DNA of 64,000 nucleotides from Lutimaribacter saemankumensis (GCF_900100005.1 NZ_FNEB01000006.1:62001-126000); one strand, 5' to 3'; counted from the first letter of the stretch, positions 44,357 to 53,606 are shown. Notes: a model not told the origin generated them from the letters alone. Translations and numbers: made by a program.

Positions 44357-45634
44357 TCAGGTCAGCAGATCGATCAGGCTGTTGCCCATCACGCGGGCCG
44401 AATCCACCATGTCGTCGATGCCCACGTACTCGTCCGGCTTGTGCGCCAGGTCCAGGATGCCGGGACCGTAGGCGATGCAGTTCTTGAGCCGTCCGATGCG
44501 GTCGATATGTTTCTGGTCATAGGTGCCGGGGCTGACGACATATTGCGGGTCGGTGCCAAGAACGTCCGTGATGGCGCGGGCCACGGTCTGCACCACCGGG
44601 GCGCTTTTTTCGGTCATCGTGGGCAGGACGCGCTGCAATTCGCGAACATCGTAGCTGAAGGTGGCGCGCCGTTCCTTGACCGCGCGCAGAATGGCGTGGA
44701 TTTCCTCCTGCACCTCGTCGATGTCTTCCTCGATCAGGAACCGCCGGTCGATCACCATGCGGCAGCTGTCGGGTACGCAAGGGCTGGGCAGACCGGTGTA
44801 ATCGGCATCCTGTTCGGCCTCGCCACCATGGATCGAGTTGATGTTGAGCGTGGATTGCCGCGCGCCTTCGGGAACCACGGGCATGTCCGTGCGTTTCTGC
44901 GCGAGTGCGGGGAAAAGCGTGTCTTCCATTTCCTGCATAACGGCGCCCATATGGCGCACCGCGCAGTCGCCCAGGAACGGCATCGAGCCGTGGGCGATCT
45001 CGCCATAGGTTTCGATCTCGGCCCACCAGACGCCGCGATGGCCCAGGCAGATGCGGTCCTTGTTGAGCGGCTCGGGGATGATGACGTGCTGGACGCGCGC
45101 AGGGTCGAAATAGCCCTTTTCAGCCAGATAGGCGACGCCGCCGAATCCGCCCGATTCCTCGTCGGCGGTGCCGCTGATCTCGATCGCGCCGGCGAAATCC
45201 GGGCAGATCGCGATGAACGCCTCGGCGGCGACGATGCTGGCGGCCAGCCCGCCCTTCATGTCGCAGGTGCCGCGCCCGTAGATCTTGCCGTCCTTGACTT
45301 CGCCGCCGAACGGATCGGTCGTCCAGCCGCGTCCGACCTCGACCACGTCGATATGGCTGTTGAAATGCACGCATTCGCCGGGCCTTGTGCCTTCGCGGCG
45401 GGCCACGATGTTCCAGCGCGGGTATTTTGCACTGTCGCCCTTGGCGCCCTCGGCGCGCACCAATTCGGTGTGAAAGCCCGATTTCAGCAGCCGCCGGTCC
45501 AGATAGTCGCAGATCTCGCGATAGTTTTCGCCCGGTGGGTTCAGCGTGGGGATGCGGATCAGATCCTGGCACAGCGCGATCAGGTCGTCGCGCCGGGCTT
45601 CGATTTCTGCGGTCAGCGTGTCTTTGAGCGTCAT
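44357..45634 (-). CDS. M20-family amidohydrolase (ArgE/DapE-type deacylase)
   Basis: 425 residues. The two-metal M20 site is seen in HFNSHIDVVEVG (His, Asp), the acidic pair in SGTADEESGGFGG (Glu, Glu) and the later VIDRRFLIEEDIDEVQEEI dimerisation-domain region. The opening EARRDDLIALCQDLIRIPTLNPPGENY is typical. It hydrolyses an N-acyl or amide bond on an amino-acid-like compound, in the cytosol. ATG 45634 is the first plausible start after the 73-base divergent region. It precedes the binding-protein gene by 102 bases, making it the first gene of the uptake-and-degradation unit. Confidence 0.9.
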   Translation of the reverse strand: MTLKDTLTAEIEARRDDLIALCQDLIRIPTLNPPGENYREICDYLDRRLLKSGFHTELVRAEGAKGDSAKYPRWNIVARREGTRPGECVHFNSHIDVVEVGRGWTTDPFGGEVKDGKIYGRGTCDMKGGLAASIVAAEAFIAICPDFAGAIEISGTADEESGGFGGVAYLAEKGYFDPARVQHVIIPEPLNKDRICLGHRGVWWAEIETYGEIAHGSMPFLGDCAVRHMGAVMQEMEDTLFPALAQKRTDMPVVPEGARQSTLNINSIHGGEAEQDADYTGLPSPCVPDSCRMVIDRRFLIEEDIDEVQEEIHAILRAVKERRATFSYDVRELQRVLPTMTEKSAPVVQTVARAITDVLGTDPQYVVSPGTYDQKHIDRIGRLKNCIAYGPGILDLAHKPDEYVGIDDMVDSARVMGNSLIDLLT

Positions 45635-45678
45635 CTTGCGGTTCCCTGCTGGATTGGCCAAGCATGCGCGGCTGACAT

Positions 45679-45696
45679 TACGGTGTGAATACCGTA
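45679..45696. promoter_or_regulatory. inverted repeat in the divergent deacylase / PAS-LuxR promoter region
   Basis: TACGGT (45679-45684) and ACCGTA (45691-45696) form a perfect six-base inverted repeat with a six-base spacer, followed by a third related half AATACGGGTA just before the regulator ATG. It lies in the middle of the 73-base gap between two divergent genes, as expected for an operator of the PAS-LuxR regulator. Confidence 0.5.
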
Positions 45697-45707
45697 GGAA
45701 TACGGGT

Positions 45708-46250
45708 ATGGATGACCTGACCCAAATCGCCTTCGATGCGGCCCCTATCGGCCTTGTGCTGACCGAGGATCGGATCATCCGCGCCTGCAACGCGACATTT
45801 GTCCAGATGTCGGGGCATACGGCCGACGCGTTGGTCGGGCAAAGCTTTCGCTTGTTTTACGACTCGGATGCCGAATTCCGGCAGGTGCGCGATATCGGGC
45901 TGGATGCGTTGCGGCGCGACGGCGCCTATTGCGACGAACGGATGTTGCGCCGTGCGGACGGCACCACGATCTGGTGCCGGTTCCGCGCGCGCAGCCTGAC
46001 GCCGGACACGCCCCTTGCGCGGATGGTGCTGAGCTTCGCGCCCATTGCCGATGCGCCGGCCGGCCCGTCCCTGACGCCGCGCGAACGCGATGTCCTGACA
46101 TGGCTGGCGCGTGGCATGACCTCCAAGGAAATCGCCAAGGCACTGGGCCTGTCGCCCCGCACCGTCGAAGACGTGCGCGCCCGTCTGTTGCGCAAGTTCG
46201 ACGTGCCGAACGCGGCGCGTCTTCTGGCGCGGCTCAGCCGGTCGGGATGA
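45708..46250 (+). CDS. PAS-LuxR transcriptional regulator
   Basis: 180 residues: an N-terminal PAS domain (LTQIAFDAAPIGLVLTEDRIIRACNATF, GQSFRLFYDSDAEFRQV, DGTTIWCRFRARSLTPD) followed by a LuxR/GerE helix-turn-helix (LTPRERDVLTWLARGMTSKEIAKALGLSPRTVEDVRARLLRKF). There is no receiver domain, so the PAS domain probably senses a ligand or redox state directly. ATG 45708 directly begins the PAS fold. It is divergent from the deacylase unit and followed by the Liv-type transporter operon, so it may control either or both. Confidence 0.88.
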   Translation: MDDLTQIAFDAAPIGLVLTEDRIIRACNATFVQMSGHTADALVGQSFRLFYDSDAEFRQVRDIGLDALRRDGAYCDERMLRRADGTTIWCRFRARSLTPDTPLARMVLSFAPIADAPAGPSLTPRERDVLTWLARGMTSKEIAKALGLSPRTVEDVRARLLRKFDVPNAARLLARLSRSG

Positions 46251-46256
46251 CCTGGT

Positions 46257-46278
46257 TACGCAATTCTACGCATTGACA
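46257..46278 (+). promoter_or_regulatory. direct repeats next to a TTGACA -35 box, upstream of the Liv-type operon
   Basis: TACGCA occurs at 46257-46262 and 46267-46272, one helical turn apart, directly before TTGACA (46273-46278). A weak -10 candidate, CATGAT, lies at 46298-46303 (19-base spacing). The TACG half resembles the arms at 45679-45696. Candidate activator site for the PAS-LuxR protein. Confidence 0.4.
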
Positions 46279-46355
46279 GCTTGGCCCCCCTTCGCCGCAT
46301 GATGGCAGTGCAGAAAAGATAACCGGCGCAGTGCGCGTCGGAGGGAGGAACCAAG

Positions 46356-47531
46356 ATGAAACGCATTTTCGCGGCGGGCCTCGTGTCCACGCTGGCGCTG
46401 GCGAACGCGGCGCTGGCCGACATCACAATCGCCCACGTCTATGGCAAGACCGGCCCGTTCGAGGCCTACGCCAAGCAATCCCATGACGGGCTGATGATGG
46501 GGCTGGAATACGCCACCGGCGGCACGATGGAGATCAACGGCGAAAAGATCGTCGTGATCGAGAAGGACACCCAGCTCAAGCCCGAGAACGGCAAGGCACT
46601 GCTGGAAGAAGCCTATGGCGACGACGAGGTGGACCTGGCCATCGGTCCGGTCAGTTCCGGCGTGGCGCTGGCAATGCTGCCAGTGGCTGCCGAATACGAA
46701 AAGATCCTGATCGTGCACCCGGCCGTGGCCGACAGCATCACGGGTGAAAACTGGAACCGTTACATTTTCCGCACCGGGCGCAACTCGTCCCAGGATGCGG
46801 TGGCGCAGGCCATCGCGATGGCGGGCGATGGCGTCAAGATTGCAACCCTGGCACAGGACTACGCCTTTGGCCGCGATGGGATCGCCGCCTTCCGCGAAGC
46901 GTTGGAAGGCACCGGCGCCGAGATCGTGCACGAAGAATACGTGCCGACGGACACGACCGACTTCACCGCCGCGGGCGAGCGTATCTTCAACGCGATGAAG
47001 GATCTCGAGGGCGACAAGAAGGTCTTTGTGCTCTGGGCCGGTGGCGGCAACCCGATGGGCAAGCTGAACGCGATGGACCCGGGGCGCTTCGGGATCGAAC
47101 TGGCAACCGGGGGCAACATCCTGGCCGCGCTGACGGGCTACAAGGAATTCCCCGGCATGGAAGGCGCGATCTATTACTACTACGAGCTTCCCGACAACGA
47201 GGTGAACGACTGGCTGGTCGAACAGCACCAGGCCCGGTTCGGCAGCCCGCCCGACTTTTTCACCGCCGGCGGCATGACCACGGGTATCGCGGTTGTCGAG
47301 GCGATCAAGAAGGCCGGCAGCACCGATACCGAGGCGCTGATTTCGGCGATGGAAGGCATGGAATGGATGACGCCCAAGGGCATGATGAAGTTCCGCGCCG
47401 AGGATCACCAGGCCCTGCAGTCCATGTATCACTTCAAGATACGCGTGGACGATAACGTGGAATGGGCGGTCCCCGAACTGGTCAAGGAACTGACCATCGA
47501 CGACCTGCCGATCCCGATCCGCAACCAGTAA
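46356..47531 (+). CDS. branched-chain-type ABC transporter substrate-binding protein
   Basis: 391 residues with a signal peptide (FAAGLVSTLALANAALA) and a type-I periplasmic-binding fold: ITIAHVYGKTGPFEAYAKQSHDGLMMGLEYATGG, then KALLEEAYGDDEVDLAIGPVSSGVALAMLPVAAEY. The HAAT/Leu-Ile-Val family also binds urea, short amides, aromatic acids and other solutes, and the residues do not tell which. GGAGGGAGGAACCAAG precedes the ATG. It is the first gene of a complete five-component transporter operon, with a hairpin after its stop. Confidence 0.93.
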   Translation: MKRIFAAGLVSTLALANAALADITIAHVYGKTGPFEAYAKQSHDGLMMGLEYATGGTMEINGEKIVVIEKDTQLKPENGKALLEEAYGDDEVDLAIGPVSSGVALAMLPVAAEYEKILIVHPAVADSITGENWNRYIFRTGRNSSQDAVAQAIAMAGDGVKIATLAQDYAFGRDGIAAFREALEGTGAEIVHEEYVPTDTTDFTAAGERIFNAMKDLEGDKKVFVLWAGGGNPMGKLNAMDPGRFGIELATGGNILAALTGYKEFPGMEGAIYYYYELPDNEVNDWLVEQHQARFGSPPDFFTAGGMTTGIAVVEAIKKAGSTDTEALISAMEGMEWMTPKGMMKFRAEDHQALQSMYHFKIRVDDNVEWAVPELVKELTIDDLPIPIRNQ

Positions 47532-47540
47532 ACGCCCGGC

Positions 47541-47566
47541 GCGGGCCGGTCACAGGGCCGGCCCGC
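47541..47566 (+). promoter_or_regulatory. intercistronic hairpin after the Liv-type binding-protein gene
   Basis: GCGGGCCGG (47541-47549) pairs with CCGGCCCGC (47558-47566) across an eight-base loop. It sits between the stop of the binding-protein gene and the ATPase gene and has no U-tract, so it probably protects the upstream mRNA from 3' decay rather than ending transcription. Confidence 0.5.
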
Positions 47567-47583
47567 TCCGAACGAGGTCTCCC

Positions 47584-48348
47584 ATGAGCAGGGTCATTCT
47601 GGAAACGCACGATCTGACCGTGCGGTTTGGCGGGCACGTCGCAGTCGATGCCGTCAGCTGCGCGTTTCGCGCTGGTGAACTGACGGCAATCGTCGGGCCG
47701 AACGGCGCGGGCAAGACGACGTATTTCAACCTGATTTCCGGGCAGATCCCGGCCAGCGCCGGGCGGGTCGTTCTGAACGGTCGCGACATCACCCGCGACA
47801 GCGTGGCCCACCGCACCCGTGCCGGGATCGGACGGGCCTTCCAACTGACGAATCTCTTTCCCAACCTCAGCGTGCTGGAAAACGTGCGGCTGGTGATCCA
47901 GTCCAAGGCCGGGCTGGGATTCCGTCTGTTGTCGATGGCCTCGGGACATTCCGAAATCACCGACAAGGCGGTTGCGATCCTCGACCGGGTGCGGCTTTAC
48001 GAAAAGCGCGCGCAGCTCGTCAGCGAGTTGTCGCACGGCGACCAGCGCAAGCTTGAAGTCGCGTTGCTGATCGCGCTCGATCCGGCGGTCTACATGTTCG
48101 ACGAACCCACCGCCGGGATGAGCGTGGACGAGGCGCCCGTGGTTCTGGACCTGATCGCTGATCTCAAGGCGCAAAAGGACCGGACGATCCTGCTGGTGGA
48201 ACACAAGATGGACGTGATCGCGCGGCTGGCCGACCGCATCATCGTTTTGCACAACGGCGCTTTGGCCGCCGATGGCGACCCGGCCGAGGTCATCGCCAGC
48301 GACGTGGTGCAGGAGGCGTATATGGGCAAGGAGCTGACGGATGTCTGA
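47584..48348 (+). CDS. branched-chain-type ABC transporter ATPase (LivG-like)
   Basis: 254 residues. Walker A GPNGAGKTTYF, the LivG feature IGRAFQLTNLFPNLSVLENV, signature region LSHGDQRKLEVALLIALDPAVYMFDEPTAGM (LSHG instead of LSGG, normal for LivG), and the switch His in ILLVEHKMD. Couples ATP hydrolysis to import with its partner LivF. Overlaps the next gene by eight bases. Confidence 0.93.
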   Translation: MSRVILETHDLTVRFGGHVAVDAVSCAFRAGELTAIVGPNGAGKTTYFNLISGQIPASAGRVVLNGRDITRDSVAHRTRAGIGRAFQLTNLFPNLSVLENVRLVIQSKAGLGFRLLSMASGHSEITDKAVAILDRVRLYEKRAQLVSELSHGDQRKLEVALLIALDPAVYMFDEPTAGMSVDEAPVVLDLIADLKAQKDRTILLVEHKMDVIARLADRIIVLHNGALAADGDPAEVIASDVVQEAYMGKELTDV

Positions 48349-49066
48349 CCCGATCCTGCGCCTTTCGGGCGTCTTTACCGACATCGCCCAGTATCACATC
48401 CTGCAGGGCGTCGATTTCGAAGTGCCGCGTGGGCAGGTCACCATGCTGCTCGGGCGCAACGGCGTGGGCAAGACCACCACGCTGCGCACGATCATGGGCC
48501 ATTGGCGCGCCAGGGCGGGGCAGATCGTGCTGGACGGGCAGGATATCGCGGGTTTGCCGACGCCCGCGATTTCCCGGATGGGTGTGGGGTATGTGCCCGA
48601 GAACATGGGTATTTTCAGCGACCTGACGATCGAGGAAAACATGATCCTCGCAGCCAGCTCCGGGCCGATCGACCGCGCCCGTCTGGATTGGCTGTTCAGC
48701 GTCTTTCCGCCGCTGCAGACCTTTTGGAAAGGCCAAGCCGGCAACCTGTCCGGCGGGCAGAAGCAGATGCTGTCCATCGCCCGCGCGATGGTCGAGGAAC
48801 GGCGGCTATACCTGATCGACGAGCCGACCAAGGGGCTGGCGCCCGCGATCGTGTCGACCATGGCGGGCGCGCTGCGGCAGTTGAAGGATCAGGGCGCCTC
48901 GATCCTGCTGGTCGAGCAGAATTTCAGCGTCGCCCGCGCGCTGGGAGACAGCGCCGTGGTCATGGATGATGGCCGCGTTGTCTGGGCCGGGGCGATGGCC
49001 GAACTTGCGAACGACGCGTCGTTGCAGGAACGCCTGATGGGCCTGAGCATGGAGGCAGGGCATTGA
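48341..49066 (+). CDS. branched-chain-type ABC transporter ATPase (LivF-like)
   Basis: 241 residues. Walker A GRNGVGKTTTLRTIMGH is the LivF form; GVGYVPENMGIFSDLTIEENM, signature NLSGGQKQMLSIARAMVEERRLYLIDEPTKGLAPAIV and ILLVEQNFSVA follow. Second ATPase of the Liv-type transporter. It overlaps livG-like by eight bases, so the pair is translated together at similar levels. Confidence 0.93.
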   Translation: MSDPILRLSGVFTDIAQYHILQGVDFEVPRGQVTMLLGRNGVGKTTTLRTIMGHWRARAGQIVLDGQDIAGLPTPAISRMGVGYVPENMGIFSDLTIEENMILAASSGPIDRARLDWLFSVFPPLQTFWKGQAGNLSGGQKQMLSIARAMVEERRLYLIDEPTKGLAPAIVSTMAGALRQLKDQGASILLVEQNFSVARALGDSAVVMDDGRVVWAGAMAELANDASLQERLMGLSMEAGH

Positions 49067-49127
49067 CCGGACCTGACCGCATTCCCCCGAACCGCCCAAG
49101 GGCAGCATTTCGAAAGGAGCCGCGCGC

Positions 49128-50159
49128 ATGACCGCCGCCCCCGATCACCGCCCGACCATGTCGCGCGCGGGCCTTGGCGAACGGCTGGGCCCCTATCTTC
49201 CCGTCTTGCTGATCCCCGCGATCATGCTGTTCGGGCTGGTCGCCATACCTTCGATGTCGTCATGGCTGACCCTTACGGTTTCGGGGCTGGCGATGGGGAT
49301 GATGATCTTCATCATGGCGTCGGGTATGACGCTGGTTTTCGGCCTCATGGATGTTATCAATTTCGGGCATGGCGTGTTCATCTCGGTGGGCGCTTTCGTC
49401 GGCATTTCGATCCTGCTTGTGCTGGCCCACATGACCGAGGCGCCTTCGCTGGCGCTGAACCTTGCCGCGATCCTTGCGGCGGTTCTGGCCGCGATGGCGG
49501 CAACGGGTGTCCTGGGCTGGGCGTTCGAAAGGGTGATCGTGAAACCCGTCTACGGCGCGCATCTCAAGCAGATCCTCGTGACGATGGGCGGGCTGATCGT
49601 GGTGGAACAGCTGATCATCGTCCTTTGGGGCCCGGAAGAGATCTATATCCTGCGCCCCGAGGCTCTGCAGGGGGCGATCACCTTTGCCGGGGCCGCGATG
49701 GAAAAATACCGCCTGCTGGCGGTTGGTATCGGCGCGGTGCTGTTCGTCGTCATGCGCTACACGCTGCGGCGCACCAAGATCGGGCTGATCGTGCGCGCGG
49801 GCGTCGAAAACGGCGAGATGGTCGAGGCGCTGGGATATCGGCTGCGGCTGGTGTTCGTCGGAGTCTTCATCGCGGGATCGGCGCTGGCGGGCCTCGGCGG
49901 CGTGATGTGGGGTCTCTACCAGGAGGTCATCACCGCCCATATGGGCCAGCAGATCATGATCCTGATCTTCATCGTCGTTATCATCGGCGGGCTCGGCTCG
50001 GTCGAGGGCTGCTTCATCGGTGCGCTGCTGGTCGGACTTTTGCAGAATTACATCGCGTTTCTCGAACCCAAGGCGGCGCTGATCTCGAATATCGGCCTGA
50101 TGGTCGCCATCCTGATGTGGCGCCCGCAGGGCATGATCCCGGTGGTAAAGGCAAAATGA
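49128..50159 (+). CDS. branched-chain-type ABC transporter permease (LivH-like)
   Basis: 343 residues, about eight or nine hydrophobic segments. SGMTLVFGLMDVINFGHGVFISVGAF is the LivH hallmark and RAGVENGEMVEALGYRLRLVFVGVFIAGSALAGLGGVM the conserved coupling loop. The N-terminus has ~30 extra, mostly polar residues before the first membrane segment. GAAAGGAGC precedes the ATG. Ends in an ATGA overlap with the second permease. Confidence 0.93.
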   Translation: MTAAPDHRPTMSRAGLGERLGPYLPVLLIPAIMLFGLVAIPSMSSWLTLTVSGLAMGMMIFIMASGMTLVFGLMDVINFGHGVFISVGAFVGISILLVLAHMTEAPSLALNLAAILAAVLAAMAATGVLGWAFERVIVKPVYGAHLKQILVTMGGLIVVEQLIIVLWGPEEIYILRPEALQGAITFAGAAMEKYRLLAVGIGAVLFVVMRYTLRRTKIGLIVRAGVENGEMVEALGYRLRLVFVGVFIAGSALAGLGGVMWGLYQEVITAHMGQQIMILIFIVVIIGGLGSVEGCFIGALLVGLLQNYIAFLEPKAALISNIGLMVAILMWRPQGMIPVVKAK

Positions 50160-51211
50160 TCGTGAAACTTCTTTCCGGCGATACGCCCCGCAGCCCGGTC
50201 CTGGCGGTGATCCTTCTGGCGATCCTTGTCGCGCTGGCGTTTGCACCGTTCCTGTTCCCCGGTGTCCGGTCGGTCGATACGGCGGCGCGCATCTGCATCT
50301 TCATCGTGCTGGTTGCCAGCTACGACCTGATGCTGGGATACGGCGGGATCGTCAGTTTTGCCCATACGATGTTCTTCGGAATGGGTGCCTATGGCGTGGC
50401 GCTGGCCAGCACGCATATGGGGCGCGGCTTTGACGCCGTGGCGCTGGGCGCCGTCGGGGGTGCCGTCCTGGCAGCGGCGATCGCATTCCTGATCGGGTTG
50501 TTCAGCCTGCGGGTTCGGGCAATCTTTTTCGCGATGATCACGCTGGCGGTGGCCAGTGCCGTGGCGGTGCTTGTCAGCCAGCTTTCGGGCCTGACCGGCG
50601 GCGAGGACGGGCTGAGCTTTCGGACCCCGCGCGAACTGACCCCGGCCTTCAAGTTCGGGGACGAGTTGTTCGGCGTAAAGCTGAACGGGCGGCTTCTGGC
50701 CTACTACCTGATCTTCGGTGTTTCGCTGGTGCTGTTCCTGCTGATGCTGCGGGTGGTCAACTCGCCCTTCGGCCGCGTTCTGTTGGCGATCCGGGAAAAC
50801 GATTTCCGGGCCGAGGCGATCGGATATCGCGTTGTCGGCTATCGCGTGACGGTAACGTGCCTGTCGGCCTTCATCGCGGCATTGGCCGGGGCGCTCTATG
50901 CGATCTGGCTGCGCTATGTCGGGCCGGACACGGTGCTGAGCTTTGACATCATGGTGGATATCCTGCTGATGGTCGTGATCGGCGGCATGGGCACGATGTA
51001 TGGTGCGGTGATCGGCGCGGCTCTGCTGGTGCTGGCGCAGAACTACCTTCAGGCGCTAATGGGTGTTGCAGCAGGTGCCGTTGCAGGGCTGCCGGTCCTG
51101 CCCGAACTGATGAACGCCGACCGCTGGCTGCTATGGCTGGGCGTGTTGTTCGTGCTGAGCATCTATTTCTTTCCGACCGGTATCGTCGGGCGGCTGCGGC
51201 AGGGTCGTTAA
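50156..51211 (+). CDS. branched-chain-type ABC transporter permease (LivM-like)
   Basis: 351 residues, membrane protein with LVASYDLMLGYGGIVSFAHTMFFGMGAYGVALAS (LivM N-part) and IRENDFRAEAIGYRVVGYRVTVTCLSAFIAALAGALYA as the coupling region. ATG 50156 overlaps the LivH-like stop. Forms the translocation pore with the LivH-like subunit. It is the last component of the transporter; the MFS gene follows after 69 bases. Confidence 0.93.
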   Translation: MIVKLLSGDTPRSPVLAVILLAILVALAFAPFLFPGVRSVDTAARICIFIVLVASYDLMLGYGGIVSFAHTMFFGMGAYGVALASTHMGRGFDAVALGAVGGAVLAAAIAFLIGLFSLRVRAIFFAMITLAVASAVAVLVSQLSGLTGGEDGLSFRTPRELTPAFKFGDELFGVKLNGRLLAYYLIFGVSLVLFLLMLRVVNSPFGRVLLAIRENDFRAEAIGYRVVGYRVTVTCLSAFIAALAGALYAIWLRYVGPDTVLSFDIMVDILLMVVIGGMGTMYGAVIGAALLVLAQNYLQALMGVAAGAVAGLPVLPELMNADRWLLWLGVLFVLSIYFFPTGIVGRLRQGR

Positions 51212-51280
51212 CGCCTTAAGCATCTTGCATCTTTCCCCCGCGCGTGCCACCCAATCGGCAGCGTAAAGGGAGGAGCGCGG

Positions 51281-52459
51281 ATGAAACTGGGGATGGTGCT
51301 GCTGTGTGCAGCCTATGTTCTTAGTCAGTTTTTCCGCGCTTTTCTGGCGGTTCTGACCAATGCGCTGGAGCGTGATGTCGGGGCGACACCTGATGACCTC
51401 GCTTTTGCATCCGGGATGTGGTTCCTGGTTTTCGCGCTCATGCAGATCCCCATCGGAGAAGGGCTGGACCGCATCGGGCCGCGCCGGACGGCGGCGATTC
51501 TGCTGGCGCTTGGGGGCGGCGGCGGGGCGGCCATTTTCGCGATGGCCACTGAACCCGTGCATATCTCGATCGCGATGGCGCTGATCGGCGTCGGCTGCGC
51601 CCCGGTGCTGATGGCGTCCTACTACATATTCGCGCGCATGTTCCCGCCGGCGATGTTCGCCACGCTGGGCGCGGCGATGATCGGCGTCGGGTCGATCGGC
51701 AACCTGGCCAGCGCCGCGCCTCTTGCCTGGGCAATCGAGGCGTTCGGCTGGCGCGAAAGCCTCTGGGCCTTGTCGGCGGTTTCGATCCTCGTCGCTGTGG
51801 GCGTCTGGGCGGTGGTGCAGGACCCGCCCCGCGCCGAAGGCGCCGAGGGCGGCAGCGTTCTGGCGGTTCTGAAAATCCCCGCGCTGTGGCTGATCCTGCC
51901 GCTGCTGGCGGTGAACTATGCCCCGGCGGCCGGGCTGCGGGGGCTGTGGGTCGGACCCTACCTGTCCGATGTCTACGGCGCCACGGCGCAGGTCATCGGC
52001 ACCGCGACGCTGATCATGGGGTTGGCGATGGTGGTTGCGGTGTTCATCTATGGCCCGCTGGATCGTCTTTTGCGCACGCGGAAATGGGTGATCGTCGGCG
52101 GCAACACGGCCGGTATCCTGGCCTGTTCCATCCTCGCCTTCACGCCGGAGCCGGGATATTGGCCGTCAGTCGCGGTCTGTGCGGCAATCGCGATGTTCGG
52201 GCTGAGCTACCCCGTTATCATGGCCCATGGCCGCAGCTTTCTGCCGGCACACCTGACCGGGCGGGGGGTGACGCTGATGAACCTGTTTTCGATCGGTGGG
52301 GTGGGGCTGTTCCAGGTGATCACCGGGCGGCTCTATTCCTCGGTTGCCGCGACGACCGACAGCGCAGTCGCCCCGTACCAGGTTCTGTTCGGCTTTTTCG
52401 CGGCGATCCTGGCGCTGGGCATGCTGCCTTATCTGTTCAGCCGCGACCGGCTGGACTGA
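51281..52459 (+). CDS. MFS transporter
   Basis: 392 residues with about 12 hydrophobic segments, typical MFS length. The loop between helices 2 and 3 is EGLDRIGPRRTAAILLALGGG, the MFS signature A region. GGGAGGAGCGCGG precedes the ATG. It lies directly after the Liv-type transporter operon on the same strand and could export a metabolite or take up a related compound. Substrate not predictable. Confidence 0.87.
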   Translation: MKLGMVLLCAAYVLSQFFRAFLAVLTNALERDVGATPDDLAFASGMWFLVFALMQIPIGEGLDRIGPRRTAAILLALGGGGGAAIFAMATEPVHISIAMALIGVGCAPVLMASYYIFARMFPPAMFATLGAAMIGVGSIGNLASAAPLAWAIEAFGWRESLWALSAVSILVAVGVWAVVQDPPRAEGAEGGSVLAVLKIPALWLILPLLAVNYAPAAGLRGLWVGPYLSDVYGATAQVIGTATLIMGLAMVVAVFIYGPLDRLLRTRKWVIVGGNTAGILACSILAFTPEPGYWPSVAVCAAIAMFGLSYPVIMAHGRSFLPAHLTGRGVTLMNLFSIGGVGLFQVITGRLYSSVAATTDSAVAPYQVLFGFFAAILALGMLPYLFSRDRLD

Positions 52460-52526
52460 TCGGCCCTTTCCCTTATCTCTTCGCTCATGTATTGAGCGCG
52501 CGTCCTGAAACGAAAGGAGCAACCCC

Positions 52527-53549
52527 ATGGGGTATAACGTCGTCGTCGTCGGCGCCACGGGCAACGTGGGCCGGGAAATGCTGAACATCCTCGCGGAACG
52601 CCAGTTCCCGGTGGACAAGATCGCCGCGCTGGCCTCCCGGCGCAGCCTTGGCACCGAGGTCAGCTTTGGCGACAAGACACTGACCACCGAGGATCTGGAT
52701 ACCTTCGATTTCACCGGCTGGGACATGGCGCTGTTCGCCATCGGCTCGGACGCGACCAAGAAATACGCGCCCGTCGCCGCCAAGGCCGGCTGCGTGGTGA
52801 TCGATAACAGCTCGCTCTACCGCTATGACCCGGATGTGCCGCTGATCGTCCCCGAGGTGAACCCGCAGGCCGTGCACGGCTATGCGAAAAAGAACATCAT
52901 CGCCAACCCCAACTGCTCGACCGCGCAGATGGTGGTGGCGCTCAAGCCGCTGCATGACCGCGCGACGATCAAGCGCGTGGTGGTGTCGACCTATCAATCC
53001 GTGTCGGGTGCCGGCAAGGAAGGCATGGACGAGCTGTGGGACCAGACGAAAGCCGTCTACAACCCCACCGCCGAAGTGCCGCCCAAGAAGTTCCAGAAGC
53101 AGATCGCCTTCAACGTGATTCCGCATATCGACGTCTTCATGGAGGACGGCTCGACCAAGGAAGAATGGAAGATGGTCGCCGAAACGAAAAAGATCGTCGA
53201 TCCGGCGATCAAGCTGACCGCCACCTGCGTGCGCGTGCCGGTTTTCGTCGGCCATTCCGAGGCGATCAACATCGAATTCGAAGAATTCCTGGACGAGGAC
53301 GAGGCCCGCGACATCCTGCGCGAAGCGCCGGGCATCATGGTCGTCGACAAGCGCGAAGCTGGCGGCTACATCACGCCGGTCGAGTGTGTGGGCGATTTCG
53401 CCACCTATATCAGCCGCATCCGGCAGGATGCGACGATCGACAACGGTCTCAACCTCTGGTGCGTCAGCGACAACCTGCGCAAGGGCGCGGCATTGAACGC
53501 GGTGCAAATCGCGGAACTGCTTGGCCGTGAGGTGCTGAAAAAGGGCTGA
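52527..53549 (+). CDS. asd: aspartate-semialdehyde dehydrogenase
   Basis: 340 residues, full length. NADP loop VVGATGNVGREMLNILAERQFP, nucleophile Cys130 in NPNCSTAQM, and ATCVRVPVFVGHSEAINIEF with the substrate-binding Arg and His. It makes aspartate semialdehyde for lysine, threonine, methionine and diaminopimelate synthesis. GAAAGGAGC lies before the ATG. It ends with a strong terminator and is not tied to the upstream transporter genes. Confidence 0.96.
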   Translation: MGYNVVVVGATGNVGREMLNILAERQFPVDKIAALASRRSLGTEVSFGDKTLTTEDLDTFDFTGWDMALFAIGSDATKKYAPVAAKAGCVVIDNSSLYRYDPDVPLIVPEVNPQAVHGYAKKNIIANPNCSTAQMVVALKPLHDRATIKRVVVSTYQSVSGAGKEGMDELWDQTKAVYNPTAEVPPKKFQKQIAFNVIPHIDVFMEDGSTKEEWKMVAETKKIVDPAIKLTATCVRVPVFVGHSEAINIEFEEFLDEDEARDILREAPGIMVVDKREAGGYITPVECVGDFATYISRIRQDATIDNGLNLWCVSDNLRKGAALNAVQIAELLGREVLKKG

Positions 53550-53575
53550 CCGACAGGCACCAGCCGGAAGAATCG

Positions 53576-53606
53576 AGGCCGGGCACAGCTGTGCCCGGCC
53601 TTTTTT
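53576..53606 (+). terminator. Rho-independent terminator after asd
   Basis: A perfect palindrome (arms AGGCCGGGCACAG and CTGTGCCCGGCCT) ends in six T residues (53601-53606). 27 bases after the asd stop. Confidence 0.92.
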
